Assembly (NCBI GenBank): GCA_037074765.1
Contig: JBAMDO010000190.1
Span: forward strand, 1 to 64,000
From: Mansonella perstans
Lineage: Eukaryota > Nematoda > Chromadorea > Rhabditida > Onchocercidae
Length of the DNA: 64,000 nucleotides
Reading direction: 5' to 3'
A program made the translations under genes and the position numbers. The notes beneath the pieces are model-generated. The model did no database searches, was not told the origin of the DNA, and worked only from the letters and a program-made list of their open reading frames with translations. This document shows, piece after piece, positions 21,026-33,159 of the stretch. How positions within the stretch are numbered: the stretch's first letter is position 1; the number at the start of each line of letters is the position of its first letter.

Positions 21026-21941
21026 AGCGCACTTAATTTACTACAGGAAAGAAGGAATATGTAATTAAAGTAATCAAAACGTAGTGAAATACAGTTTTCG
21101 TCACAAAGTCTACTGTTTTTCACGCAAACTGTGTGTGAATGGAGAACTGTATCTGAAAAAACCCAAAAAATCTAAAAAAGAAAAAAAAAACGAAAAAGTG
21201 AAAAGAGAAAATCGATGTAAGGAGTAACATTTCAATCTAAAACTATGAAATGTATAAAGAGATTCAACAACAAAGAATGACAAGATTATAAAAATTTTAC
21301 TTAAATATATTACATAAAAATGAAATACAACGAGCGATGATGTCTCATCAGGTTGCTCTCATTAAGAACAAAAAAAATATTATCAATCAGTTATATATGA
21401 TTATTATAATAATAAACAAGATTAACATATCAGAAAAGCAATACTTGAAAGTGCGGTCGAATCAAAAAAATTTTGTATTTTGTGATTCAATGTAACAGCC
21501 ATAACTATGTAATCTTTAGAATTATGGAATAAATGTAAAAAAGGAAAAAAAGTCTTACACTGCACAGTAAGATTTTAGAGAAATATATAAACAAAAGTGA
21601 AAATACTATTTAATTTTAAGAAAATCAGTGGAAATTTAACTATCATTTGTCTGATGACTAATCAAAAAAAAAAATGATCGATCAGACAAAAATTTCATCC
21701 GGTAATAGAAACATGAAAAACGAGTCTTATAGATTACTAGAAAATAAATAATGAAGAATTTATACCAACAAATAGAAAAAAACGGAAGAGAAATAGAAAG
21801 CCTACACTGTTAATGCGCAAAGACATGAAAGGATCGAAATGAGAAATGAATTTTGACACCAAATTACCTCTTATAAAACTATTTGTTCAATAAGCAAAAT
21901 TTGTTTAGCCAAAGTATCAACCGAATGAAAGACAAATGGAA

Positions 21942-22046
21942 AGCAAAATTAGAATATCAGAGAATCATTGAAATTTAGCAAAATTAGAATATCAGAGAAT
22001 CATTGAAATTTAGCAAAATTAGAATATCAGAGAATCATTGAAATTT
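21942..22046. repeat. 35 bp tandem repeat, three units
   Basis: Three nearly identical units beginning AGCAAAATTAGAATATCAG and ending GAATCATTGAAATTT, lying between the DnaJ start and its heat-shock element. Confidence 0.9.
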
Positions 22047-22112
22047 AGCAAAATTTGCATTTTATCTTACAGATTTCCCTGCGGCACTTTTGAAAGAACA
22101 AAATGAACCAAA

Positions 22113-22240
22113 TAAATTGTACATTTGTATAAATTGTATAATTTGTACATTTTGTTCAATACATATGTACATTTGTCTAATTTAATACATTTGTCTAATT
22201 TAGTACATTTGTCTAATTCAGTACATTTGTCTAATTCCAT
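22113..22240. repeat. Degenerate 18 bp tandem repeat
   Basis: Units of TACATTTGTCTAATTTAG type, clearest at about 22165-22240 and decaying toward 22113. Translated on the minus strand it gives a meaningless LDKCTx repeat; not a gene. Confidence 0.8.
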
Positions 22241-22560
22241 AAAAAGATACAAATCACTGATAATGTAATTCACCCAAAAAAAACAAATATTCGTAATGTT
22301 GAATTTTACTGTTTTTTAAAAAGCAAAAAATAAATTTCTAAATTTCACATTAAAATATTAACAAATTTCATGCAGAAATGGAAATTTGAAATTGAATACA
22401 AAAATAATTGAAATAGCATCAAAATATATGGCATGCAATCGACATGCAATCCACAAACACAACAAACTTCCAATGTTTATATTAAATGGAAGTCAGACCA
22501 TCCGTTGAACACAACATATTGCATGCTATTACACCCCCAATCCTTCCAATAGATATTTTC

Positions 22561-22590
22561 GGAATGTTCCCGAATGTTCTCGAATGTTCT
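22561..22590. promoter_or_regulatory. Heat-shock element, six contiguous nGAAn/nTTCn units
   Basis: GGAATGTTCCCGAATGTTCT continuing CGAATGTTCT gives GAA, TTC, GAA, TTC, GAA, TTC, each separated by exactly two bases: a perfect six-unit binding array for the HSF trimer. The nearest gene start is the DnaJ/Hsp40 ATG at 21025 on the minus strand, 1.5 kb away, and the element is on its 5' side. The UTR acceptor before that ATG would allow a distal promoter here. The other flank has no gene for 4.4 kb. Confidence 0.85.
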
Positions 22591-23646
22591 ATTTAGCACC
22601 GTATACTCTATCGTAGAATAGTTTCGAAAAATTTTACGCGGGAAGACAAATTTTGGAAAATTGCCTACTGCAGCGCTATTTCGTTGTTTTTTTTTACTCT
22701 AAAAAACTCCTAGATTTCCAGGACTGGCATTCATTTATCGGTCCACATATATGTTTATTGATTGATTTATTTATTTTTTATTGATTTTCATCAATTTCAT
22801 TTTCAAAATGATACTTTAGCTTCATTTCGAGGCATTTCGTCAATAGTAACAGATAAATTATTGGGTAAATAACGGCTAAAAGTAACAAAAGTGGAATTTT
22901 TTAACTTACATCAATTCAACAAAAGTTATAGAAATCGTTCCAATTGTGTGATAAACTCTTTTGTATTTGTATGAAATTAAAACATTGCCGAATATCGAAG
23001 AGGAAAAAAGCCTAATGTAATCAATTTTTGCTCGAAATTTGACCTGAAAAATAGAAATTAACTGAAGTATATACATATATAGCTCAACTAATAAATATTT
23101 CATAAAAGGTGACAGTATTTAAACCAGTTTTGGCATCAACAAAAAAAAAAAAAAAAAAAAATCAATTAACAAAATGAAAATAACAATGTGAACATTCTGG
23201 AAATGAAAAAGAATACTGGAAGTTAAAAAAAAAAAAAAGAAAAGTAAAATTTATGGAAAAAATTTTCAGCGCTTAGAATTTTATGATTTAATGCAATTTT
23301 TCTATTTAAGTACTATTAAGTATCTTCAATTATTTAATGACTTCCAATTCATTCAACTGTTTGTAATTAATTGAAATATTTGAATAATTATTTATAATTA
23401 TTGATTTCTTTTCGATCGTAAGCCATTTATTTTACAAAGTAATTTTTTTTTTTTTTGTTTTTCAATTTTTTGCATTGAATCAAATTTTATGATAATTTAA
23501 CAAACATTATTAGAACTTGAAACTTGTTTATGTTTGAATTAATTTCAAAAATCTCATTTCAATCATATTTGATAAAGATTTCAAGTGATTCAGCTAATCT
23601 ATAGATAGATAAACTATTACTGTTGTTCAAATGTTTAATATTCCAT

Positions 23647-23745
23647 GGGAGAGCGTAGAGAAAGAGAAAAGAGAGAGAGAGAAGGGGAAACAAGAGAGAA
23701 AGAGGACAAAAGGGGAAGAGCAAAAGTGAAAAAAAAATGAGATAA
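23647..23745. repeat. Purine-only tract (GA-rich)
   Basis: About 100 bases almost entirely A and G on the + strand (GAGAGCGTAGAGAAAGAGAA and onward), with very few pyrimidines. Such tracts can adopt triplex (H-DNA) structure; here it may simply be low-complexity sequence. Confidence 0.7.
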
Positions 23746-24439
23746 ATCGAACTTTTTTTTTTATATTGATAATATAAAATATATTTATCGATAGTTGAAA
23801 TTTCTATTCATTTTAATCTCTCAGTGAAATTTTATTTTCAAACATTTTCTCAATTATTTTATTCAGAAGTTTCATTTTATCAATTAAAATATTTCGAAAT
23901 TTCACAATTTTTAATCATAATGTTTGAAATTTTTTACATCATGTGCTAATTAATTTTGCGAATTTTTCAGGTTTTTAATTTGACTTTAATAAATTTCATT
24001 TTGAACCCATTAATATTGATTGATTTGATGTTATTTTTGATCGATGAAACCAACTGATAATTTATTCGTTTGATATTTCATTTATTTAGAATCAATAAGC
24101 AATAAGCATTAATTAATCGTTAAATAATTAAGTGATGAAGTTGAAATTATAGTGTGAATGATTGAAGTTTGAAAGTGGAAAAAATCGTTGAGGTTTAATT
24201 TATGATTTTAAAAATTTAAAAATTGCCAATTTTTAAAATTTATTCAATTTTGCGCTTTTATTTGTTTAAATTTGCAGCTTGTTGGTGTCATTCAATCCTT
24301 TCGTTAAAACCTTTGAACAATTGGCGAAGATGGGTGGTAGATGGATATTCGTTTGCTGTTGGGTTACCAAAAAGTTTACAACGCATATTTCGAGGATAAA
24401 CCAGCAGCTGCTGTGCTACTTTAGCTCACATCAATTGAA

Positions 24440-24483
24440 TGAATGATGATGATGATAATAATGATATTACTGACGACAATCAC

Positions 24484-24515
<32 letters not shown>

Positions 24516-24600
24516 CTATCACCTATTATTATCCTTATTACTATCATTGTGTATTATTATTATCATTATTATCGTCATTATTATCATCATCATCTATACC
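24440..24600. repeat. CAT/ATT trinucleotide microsatellite region
   Basis: A pure (CAT)n run of about 12 units at 24481-24516 within a wider stretch of imperfect ATT/ATG triplets. Confidence 0.9.
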
Positions 24601-24969
24601 ATTTTTACATTTGCTCTTATTAGTTTTGCTTATAAACTACTGCTCATTGTTAATTGATATTCTTATTCAGAATTAAAATTTTACCATCAATTATTGATTT
24701 TACTTTTTTTTTTTCCCAACAATTCCTTCACAGCTATTCGTGATTACGATGAAAATAATGATAATGATGATGATAGTAAAAAACTAACTACGCAATATGA
24801 TAAGTGATGATGTTGCCTGTTACTTACTTGATCATAAGATGATTCATTTTACTCTTTTGGCTATATATCATCTGTCGTATATAAGTATAAAAAGATGTAT
24901 ATGTGTACTTCATATTCTAAATACAATTCAGTCTCTTTTTATGTAAGTGTAACAATGTGTTCAATGCAT

Positions 24970-25190
24970 GATTATACTAGTAGTAACTATTATACTCTAT
25001 GCCAGATTGTTGTACTAATTATACTAGTTATAATAATGATAATGATCATGAGCTCAATCATGATTATACTAGTAATAACTATTATACTTTATACAAGATT
25101 GTACTATACTATTATAATAGTTTATATCATATTACTGTACTGAATTATACTAGTAACAGTATTGATAATGATCATGATCATTTATAATTA
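24970..25190. repeat. Degenerate tandem repeat, about 92 bp period
   Basis: The motif ATTATACTAGTARTAACTAT starts near 24971 and 25063, with a shorter third version near 25143. Each unit ends in AATGATCATGA-type palindromes. Contains repeated ACTAGT and TGATCA palindromes. Non-coding. Confidence 0.7.
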
Positions 25191-26904
25191 ATTTAGCAGA
25201 ATGTGTGGAAACTTAATAAATTTACATTTTAGCAATTTTAATTAGATAATAATTTAAAAAAAAGAAAAAAAAAAAACTACAGCAAATATAGAAATAAATT
25301 TTTTCTCTTTTTTCTTTAATAAACAACGACAATAACATACTTTCTTGTTTTGTTTTTTCCTTTACCAACGTATATTTATATCTTAATGTGAAAATTATTT
25401 CAAACATACTTTTTTGTTTTATTTTTTTCCTTCCTATGTTTTTTTCTTTTTTTTTTCCGGCAGTATGCTTTAGTACGATTTTCATAAACAAACATTAACA
25501 AACAGCTTTCTAATTAAAAATTACAATGCCCCATCTTTTTAAAACATTTATCTTTTCATTTATATATTTTGTAAAAATTAGTTCAAAAATTTGGAAATGA
25601 TTGGTTCAAAATTGTTAAATTAATTTTAAGCTCATAATTTCGAGAGAATAAAATTAGTGAAGAAGATTTAGTATATTGTTTGAAGCATTCAAACGATTCT
25701 CCAACAATTTGTATTAATAGCATATGCTATAGAACGTTAGGAGAAAAAAAGAAAAAAAATAAAAAACATTTCATATACACTTTTGAGAATCGATGGAAAA
25801 ATTTCCATTAATTAATTAATTTGTGAAAGTTGGATCAAACTAAATTATATTTATGAAAGTTAACAAAAAGAAATAAAAATGAAAATAACGATTAAGTAAT
25901 TAGGAGAAGATAGTAAAGATAATAATTAAGTAATAATAATAATTAAGAAATAATAATGAATAATCATGAAAATACTTCTTTTTTCTTTTTGCGTAAAATT
26001 TGAATATTAATCTAAATTAGCTTATTTTCTCTTTTTTTTCTTTTGGTTTTGTTTTTTGTTTTTCATTTTTTACTCTTATAAACAACGTAAGTAAAAGCAT
26101 CGGATAAGATGAAGGAGTAAATAATGAAACAGTTGGTATCTCGTTGTTGACTTCTTGAGCTAATGAACTATTTTGTAAAACCTGTCGAAAAGCAAAACTT
26201 GATACATTTTATACGATTAGTATAAAATTATTTCAAATATTATATTTACACTTAGGATTATACGCTGTAATATTTTTGATAAATTCTTTGGTGTGTGATA
26301 ATAGAGCTTGTATTATTGCACTAAAAATAAAATGCCAAAAAATCATTTGTAAAGTTTTTGCATTTAATTTTGAAAAGAATTTTTCTCTGCGATCAATTAC
26401 CGTGTATACTCAATTATTCAATTAGATATGCTTTAAACTATGTATATTCAATTATGTGCTTTAAATGTATTTAATATTGGGGAAGAAAAATTTTTTTTTT
26501 TTAAATTAAAATAATTTTATATTGTGAAATGATATCTATCAACAAAGATATTGTTACAATGAAAACTGAATTATATGTGTAAAAGTTTTGAAAGTTAAAT
26601 TCAATGTAATATTTCTTTTTATTATTGAAAAAAAAGGAAAAAAGAAGCATAAAATAAGGCTATTGATTTTTGTGAAATTTTTTTTCCTTTGTATTATAGA
26701 ATAAAATTTAAAAGTCAACATTTTTATTTTTAAATTTTTTAAAATTTTTTTAAAATCCTTCAAATATTATCATCAGTTATGCCTATTAGTCAATATTTTT
26801 GTTTTTAATTTTCTTAAATCCTTCGAATATTACTACATCGGTTATGCTTATTCCATCTTTAACATGTCCATTTTTGTAATTATTTGCAATATTTGTAAAA
26901 TTTT

Positions 26905-26953
26905 TTCACTTGGCAGAAAAACAGAAGAAGCTTTTTTCAATATTGTATTTCAG
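26905..26953 (+). promoter_or_regulatory. Acceptor sites upstream of the FRS2-like ATG
   Basis: Two candidates, TTTTTTCACTTGGCAG ending at 26916 and GTATTTCAG ending at 26953, lie 53 and 16 bp before the ATG at 26970. One is likely used for trans-splicing or a 5' UTR intron. Confidence 0.4.
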
Positions 26954-26969
26954 TGCAATATCATTTGCG

Positions 26970-29900
26970 ATGGGCAATTGCGTAAGTCAAACGGGTCAGA
27001 GAGAATTTTTGAAAAATTTTCAAAATGTCACAAATGGTGGAGCTTTTATGAGTGATGATCCGGAAACTTTTCAGGTATTCGTGAAAAAAAGAAACAAATT
27101 TATTCCAGGTAAAAAAAAATGCATTTATTTATTAATTCAATTTTAAATGTTTTTTTTTTAATCAAAAATAAAACAAAAAAAATAGTTTCAATCGAAGCAT
27201 TTCGGCATGCTTTGATTGCCATAGCCTGCGAGAACTTATTATTGTTGTAAATTACATGAGCAAATTTATCTTTCACTATCTCTCTGACAAATTATATCAA
27301 TTGATAAGAGTGAAAGCCAATATAATGATATCAAATTATCATGATAAGAGTCGATATGATAAAAATCAATATGATATAATCGATGTAATAAGAAATATGT
27401 TCAAATATGATGAGAATTAAAGTCAATATAATAGTATGATATCACAATGTTAAGAATCAATATGATATGATTAAGAATTAAGGAATGTCTTTCAATACAA
27501 ACAAGCAACGATGATGACTGAAATTACTGTAATGAATATTCATGTAATGAATTCAGTGTAAACGTTCAATCATTGATAATTGGTGAATGAAAAAAAAATT
27601 GAAAAATTTTTTTTTTTAAATTAATTCAATGGCAAATTGAAATGATTTATGCATTAGTAGAAAGAAAAAAAAAACGAAAGTACAATGAAATATTTTTTTG
27701 AATATATTGGGAAGAATAAATCAAATTTTATTAATTATGCGAAAAAAAAAAAAAAAAAGAAAAACTCTAATAAGTTGTTTTAAAAGAAATTTTTTTTAAA
27801 GCAATAAAATAAAAATTTTTCCTCACTGAATCATTTCAATCTTTCATTTTTAAATTCATTTTGACAAAATACTTTCAGTGATTTATAATTCTCTTTTTTT
27901 TTTCTCAGTTCAAAAAATTGTTCGTATGAAGCGAATTGAAGTGAAAAAAATTTTTGCTTCAATTGAATCATTCAGCTCTCATTCAATGATGTAATGACGT
28001 TTGCATGGCATGTAATAATAGATCATCAATCGTATCAGTCATAAAATTGAAATTTAAAGCAAAACTTTTCTTAAACTAACTTATGCATGTAATAATAGGT
28101 GATCATTCGCATTAGTCACAAAATTGAAATTTAAAGTAAAACTTTTTTTGAATTGACTTATGCATGCAATGATAGATGTATCAATCGCATCAGTCATAAA
28201 ATTGAAATTTAAAGTAAAACTTTTTTTAAACTGTTTTTCATTCGCTACCAAAACTATTTTCTTCTTCCGGATCAGAAAAAAATGCAATAATAATAATGAG
28301 AATAATGAGAATACAAAGTACTTTTCAATTTCATTTTTTTTTTCGAATTTTTTTTTTTTTTAAGGAACATTAAAAGTGACCGAAAATGAGATTGTCTTTG
28401 TTCGTTCACGATGTGAAGCGCTAAATTGGCCATTACATTTTTTACGTCGATATGGTTTCACATCAGCTGGAATTTTCTTTTTCGAAAGTGGACGAAGGTA
28501 TGTGTGTTTTGTCTTTGGTTTGGGAAGATTTTTTATTCAAATCAGCAATTTTACAATTTTTGATTAATTTATAAAAATTTATAGCTTTGAATAATTTATG
28601 GAAAAAAAAATAATTTTAATTCAAATTAGTCAATTAGTTCCTTTTTTTATTGGTAATATAAAGCCTAAAATCTAAATTAAAATATTATTCGAATTTCTGA
28701 TATCAATTATTGAATTTCCATTCAGTTTTCAATCAACAAATTTTACCTTAATATTTTTGAATAAATTTTTAATCAATTTTTTGACAAAAAAAACAAATTT
28801 TCAAAAAGAAAATTATTTTGATATCTATTTAATTTAAATTCTATAATTCAGTATAATATTATTCAATGAAATCAATTTTCGATCGTTTTATTAATTTCTA
28901 TTTATTTAAAGATAAAGAAAGAAGGAAGAATGGACTGGGAGCAGAGTGAGAGATGTAAATTAATGAGAATGATGACTTCAAAATTTAAGACTCGCTTATG
29001 AAATATTTCAATATAGGATTGAAATTTTATTAAAATTTAAAAGTCTTTTCTACTTAGATATAGACATTGGGAAAAGAATTTTTTTTTCATGTTTTAATTT
29101 ATTGGTAAATAGTAGGGCAGAAAAAGAAAGACTAATTTATCCTAGAGAAATTGAAAAATTAACTTGAATAACGGAAACAGAGATAAAGATTGATAGAGTT
29201 TAAGTAAGTATAAAGATAAAGATTGATAGCGTTAAGTAAGTTTTCGTGAAATTTTGCTTTTGATATAAATTTATAACATGAATTAGATAGTACCGATTTT
29301 TATCGCAAAAAAATAAAGTTAAAATTAGTCAACTGAAATTATTTGCAAATACATCTGAATGAATCAAATATTTACTCACATTTAAAAATTTGCTCACATT
29401 TAAAATCATGAACAACTTTTTTATACCTGAGTTTATACCTGTACTTTTTCCAATAAACAAAAAAAGCACTAAATATTTTTGTTATGAAATTTTGTCTGGA
29501 AATATTGCCCTCATCAGAAATATCCAATTACAACATTTATAGATGTAGTAGCGGTGAAGGTCTTCATACATTTCAGTCACATCAAGCTGAAGCTATTTTT
29601 CAGGTATTTTTTTATTGAAATTTGGAATTTGAGAATTTGCTCTAAAATTTCATCTCATTTTAAATTTAGAACAAAGTCACATCAAGCTGAAACTATTTTT
29701 CAGTTATTTTTTTTTGTTGAAATTTAGAGAATTCCGCTCTAAATTTCATTTTACTTAAAATTTTTAAAGAAATTTGAAAATTTAAAGAAAATTTTTAAAT
29801 TTGAAAATGAGATTATATTTTTCACAAAAATTACGATGAAATTTTTTCAGCTTGTACAATCCCGTATCCAGGATAATGCTAATATGGGGATAGCAGTACG

Positions 29901-32883
29901 TGAAGCTCATACACGATCAGTTACAGGAAGTTATCATAGTGTCCATAATATTCCATCAAGTTATACTGGTACACGCATTCAACCAATACAACGATATTCC
30001 AGTGAAGGTAAATGAAACATTATGAAAATTTTAACAAATTTCTGGATTAGTTAATTTACATGAATTACTATGGCTTTCATAATTTTCTTTAAATCGAACA
30101 ATATTTGAAATTTCTTAAATTTAATTCATTTATTTTGATATTTTTAAATTTCAATTTCTGTTCTAAACTTTTTTCAAGTTTATTGTAATTGATATATTCA
30201 AGCTTATCATTATTGATATATATATGTATATATTTGTTTTTTTTTAAAGGGACAGCAAATGTCGGTGATTATCCGCTTTCATCATATGGTGCTACCAGTT
30301 ATCATCGACCATTCAACCGGTTCAATCATCATCGACAGCTTCTCTTTCAAATACCGAAACGACCTCGAAGCATTGCTGGACCGGCGCATACAGCTGTTTG
30401 GCCACTGCCACCACCATCCTATCATTCGCCTCGATCATGCCTTGATCGACCGGCCTTTATGGGAAACATTGTGTAAATAAGTTTTATTATTTAATTATTT
30501 TGTTCATTTAATTATACGATTATTAGAAAATTAAATTTTGCTCAACAATCATGATATATTGTAAATATATTTAATTTTTGTTGGAATTCGTTAAAAATTA
30601 TACGATTATTAAAAAATTAATTTTTGTCCGACAATCATGATTTACTGTGAATTTATATGTATTATTATTTATTTCATCCTTAAATCCTTAAGGTTTTATT
30701 TTTAAACTAATCTACTTGTAGCCTAGATTGATGTTACCTAAAATTTATCAAGAATATAAGAGTATAACCTAACCTACTATCCTTCTAGGATTAGCGTTTG
30801 GAATGTGCAGAATGCACGGATTTTCAGAAATTAATTTCAGGAGTGAACATGTGCTTCAACGGCAGCCAACTGAATTAAGCGACTTCTATCATTCCTATGT
30901 TAATGTTCTTCCACAACGTCGTTCCACCACTTCATCACCACAGTGTCAGTCACCAGCTTTGCAAGAATTTCCCTCCACTACTAATTTCACTTTGTAAGCT
31001 TTTTTTTTAAAAAAAAAAATTGAAAAAAAAATGATGAGTTGATAATATATCTAAATATCTACCTGACTGATACTTTCAATAAGTGATAATGATTAATTTC
31101 AAGCTAATTACCACCGTTTCTTTCTATTTTAAGCGGTTCAACAGAACAAAATATTGGCATGACAGACTTTGGTTCACAACGATTCAATTCTCCTACCACT
31201 GGACTATCATATCGTAATCAGCAAACTTGTGGATTTTCATGCTCTTACGATAAACCACCACTTAATTCTTATGTTAATGCTCGTCAGGTGATCTTGCATT
31301 TTTGTAAAATTTTGTATAAAACTTGTTAATTGTCAACAGTCTAGTCAGGATGGCTCATCCTACTTATCCGATCGAGGCTAAGACTCGATCTGTGCTCATG
31401 TAGAATCTCTACTGATGTAAAAATGACAGCACCCGTGTTGTGAAATGCTTTGCCTTTCAAAAAAAAAAAAAAAATAGTCTCATGTTGAATTGAAGAATTA
31501 AGACAATAATAAATAGTGGTAAAATTAACTAAGTATATGAAAAACAGATAAGTGTCGAAGTGATCGAGGTCATTTGGAGTAAGAGACACGAACACTGTTA
31601 ATTGAATGAATTAAGTTGACCTCTTTAATGATTGAGCTCTTTATATAGTAGGCATTGATTTACAATATTCTAGACACTGCAAATATCTTAGTTATAAGAT
31701 TAAAAAAAAAATCTCGACAATTTCAATCCCAACTTTCAGAAATTATATTCAAATATTAAAATAAGTCTGATTGTCATACCGGAAATTACTTACAAAAAAT
31801 TTTGTTAATTACAAACAAACTTAATTATCGGACCAAATGTTCTTTAGAATAAAGCGTTTAACTTACAGCTTACAACATTTAAGCATTTTGATTGATAGAT
31901 TAGAAGTTAAAGAAATGATTCATCGTTCATAGCTTTCCAAATATTTAATTAATATTAATTTCCACTAATAAATCACTTATCCGACAAATTATGCAATAAG
32001 AAATTTTTCCAATATAAATTTTCATATTATAAATGTATTTCATTCTTCTTTTTTCTTCCAACAATCTGTGATTGATAATTAATTATTTAATTGTTCTATA
32101 ACTTTTGAGCTTGAGTAGCTATCTAATTTCACTGGAACAACAGTCACAATTTACTTGTGATGCTTTTCAAAATTTATTATTTTGGATATACTTCAGTATA
32201 AACTAGCAGCTGTTTCTCTTCAATTTCCAACAGGAAAAATATCAATAAAAAAAATTAATTTTGAATTTACAAAAATTTGAAAAGATTAATTTTTTTATCT
32301 GAACCTTTTTTTATGAAAATTGAAAGTTTGTTCACTTGAAATGTTCATCGATATGTGATATTTTGGTTGAACTTTACAGAAAAATTTTTTTTTTACTAAA
32401 TGATAAAAGGATAATTCTTGAGAATGTGAAATGTTAACATCATAGTGTGTGTTTTTTTAGGATTCAGTAATAAGTGCTGACCGTGAAACAACGCCACCAC
32501 AACTTGATTATGCCTTAGTAACGGTAGGAAGAAGTGAAGAAGGCTCACCTGCAACCATGAGGTATTAATTAATATTTCCAATTAATTATGCTTGAACTAA
32601 AAATCATTTGATTGATAAATTGTTATTTGAATTGAAAATGGAATAAAAGATCAGCAGTAAATATTATCCTTGTTCTTTCTCCATATATGAATGATACCGT
32701 AATTTCAGGTCAAATCAATCAACCACACGTAATGATTTAGCATCTGTTGGTTTACCATCCAATGTAAATTACACAAAAATTGATCTGGATAAGACTCGTG
32801 CTGTAGAAGTGGCAGCAAGTACGGTGGAAAAAGAAAATCCACGACGACGGTTTTTTGCAACAAATGGGCAATTAGATAATTAA
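26970..32883 (+). CDS. FRS2/ROG-1-like docking adaptor with PTB domain (9 exons)
   Basis: Membrane-anchored docking protein of the FRS2 class, linking activated receptor tyrosine kinases to Grb2/Ras signalling. Exons 26970-27108, 28365-28497, 29543-29603, 29851-30007, 30250-30472, 30841-30993, 31134-31287, 32461-32561 and 32709-32883 join in phase to 431 residues. The N-terminus MGNCVS is an N-myristoylation (Gly2) and probable palmitoylation (Cys4) signal, as in FRS2. The PTB domain (about 33-125) matches FRS2 in [34 protein letters not shown] and [19 protein letters not shown]. The rest is disordered, Ser/Tyr/Pro-rich, with Grb2-SH2 type motifs Y257-V-N, Y315-R-N and Y335-V-N, plus Y357ALV and Y395TKID near the C-terminus, the last like the YxxVDxxKTxAL tail of Gab adaptors. 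Exon 5 is also open in another frame; the chosen one keeps phase with exon 6. Function is inferred from family resemblance. Confidence 0.85.
28009..28232. repeat. About 77 bp tandem repeat in FRS2-like intron 1
   Basis: Three diverged units starting near 28009, 28086 and 28164, each with CATGYAATRATAG and TAAAATTGAAATTTAAAG. They lie just upstream of exon 2. Confidence 0.8.
29575..29735 (+). repeat. Duplicated end of exon 3 with lost splice donor
   Basis: The last 29 bases of exon 3 plus intron start (29575-29640) recur 100 bp downstream at 29675-29735. In the second copy the donor CAG|GTATT has become CAGTTATT, and one coding base differs (GAAGCT to GAAACT). The duplicate is therefore an intronic fossil. 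Confidence 0.8.
31337..31475 (+). mobile_element. Possible SINE-like retroposon with poly(A) tail in intron 7
   Basis: A 120 bp block of near-average GC in an AT-rich intron ends in a run of 15 A (31459-31473). Near its start GGATGGCTCATCC resembles a pol III A box, and about 25 bases on GACTCGATCT partly resembles a B box (GGTTCGANTC). A 5 bp AGTCT occurs on both sides as a possible short target duplication. No second copy is seen in the window. Tentative. Confidence 0.3.
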
Positions 32884-33153
32884 TTCATACACCTATTATC
32901 ATTGGATAGTAATCATTGATTAATTTCACGAGATTATATTTATCTTGATCATATCATATTTTGATCAAAGTGATCATTTATGCATGCAATATTTGAAGAT
33001 CACTATATTTGACTCACTATATTTGATTATTGGTATCCAGGATAAATCCGGAATAATAAATCCATATTTGTTATATTGTCTCTATTCAAGAAGTTATAAG
33101 CTCGAAATTTTAGCCATAACTGAATTTGGAATTATAACTTTTTAACTTCCACA

Positions 33154-33159
33154 AATAAA
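33154..33159 (+). terminator. Candidate polyadenylation signal of FRS2-like gene
   Basis: AATAAA 271 bp after the stop codon at 32883. Confidence 0.45.

Larger units (their letters stand above)
21043..26969. other. Long AT-rich intergenic region between DnaJ and FRS2-like genes
   Basis: No supported gene in about 5.9 kb. It holds the heat-shock element, several tandem repeats and homopolymer runs listed separately. A slightly less AT-rich patch at 24280-24430 has a 38-codon ORF after an acceptor-like TTTGCAG, but no recognisable homology. Open frames in 24439-24676 and 24895-25187 are translated repeats. Confidence 0.6.

Noticed and set aside
22067..22273. Minus-strand ORF with repeated LDKCT units.
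   Set aside because: It is the translation of an 18 bp minisatellite; no start context, splice partner or homologue.
24439..25187. Open frames rich in His, Asp, Ile and Tyr.
   Set aside because: They are translated CAT/ATT microsatellites and ACTAGT-type repeats.
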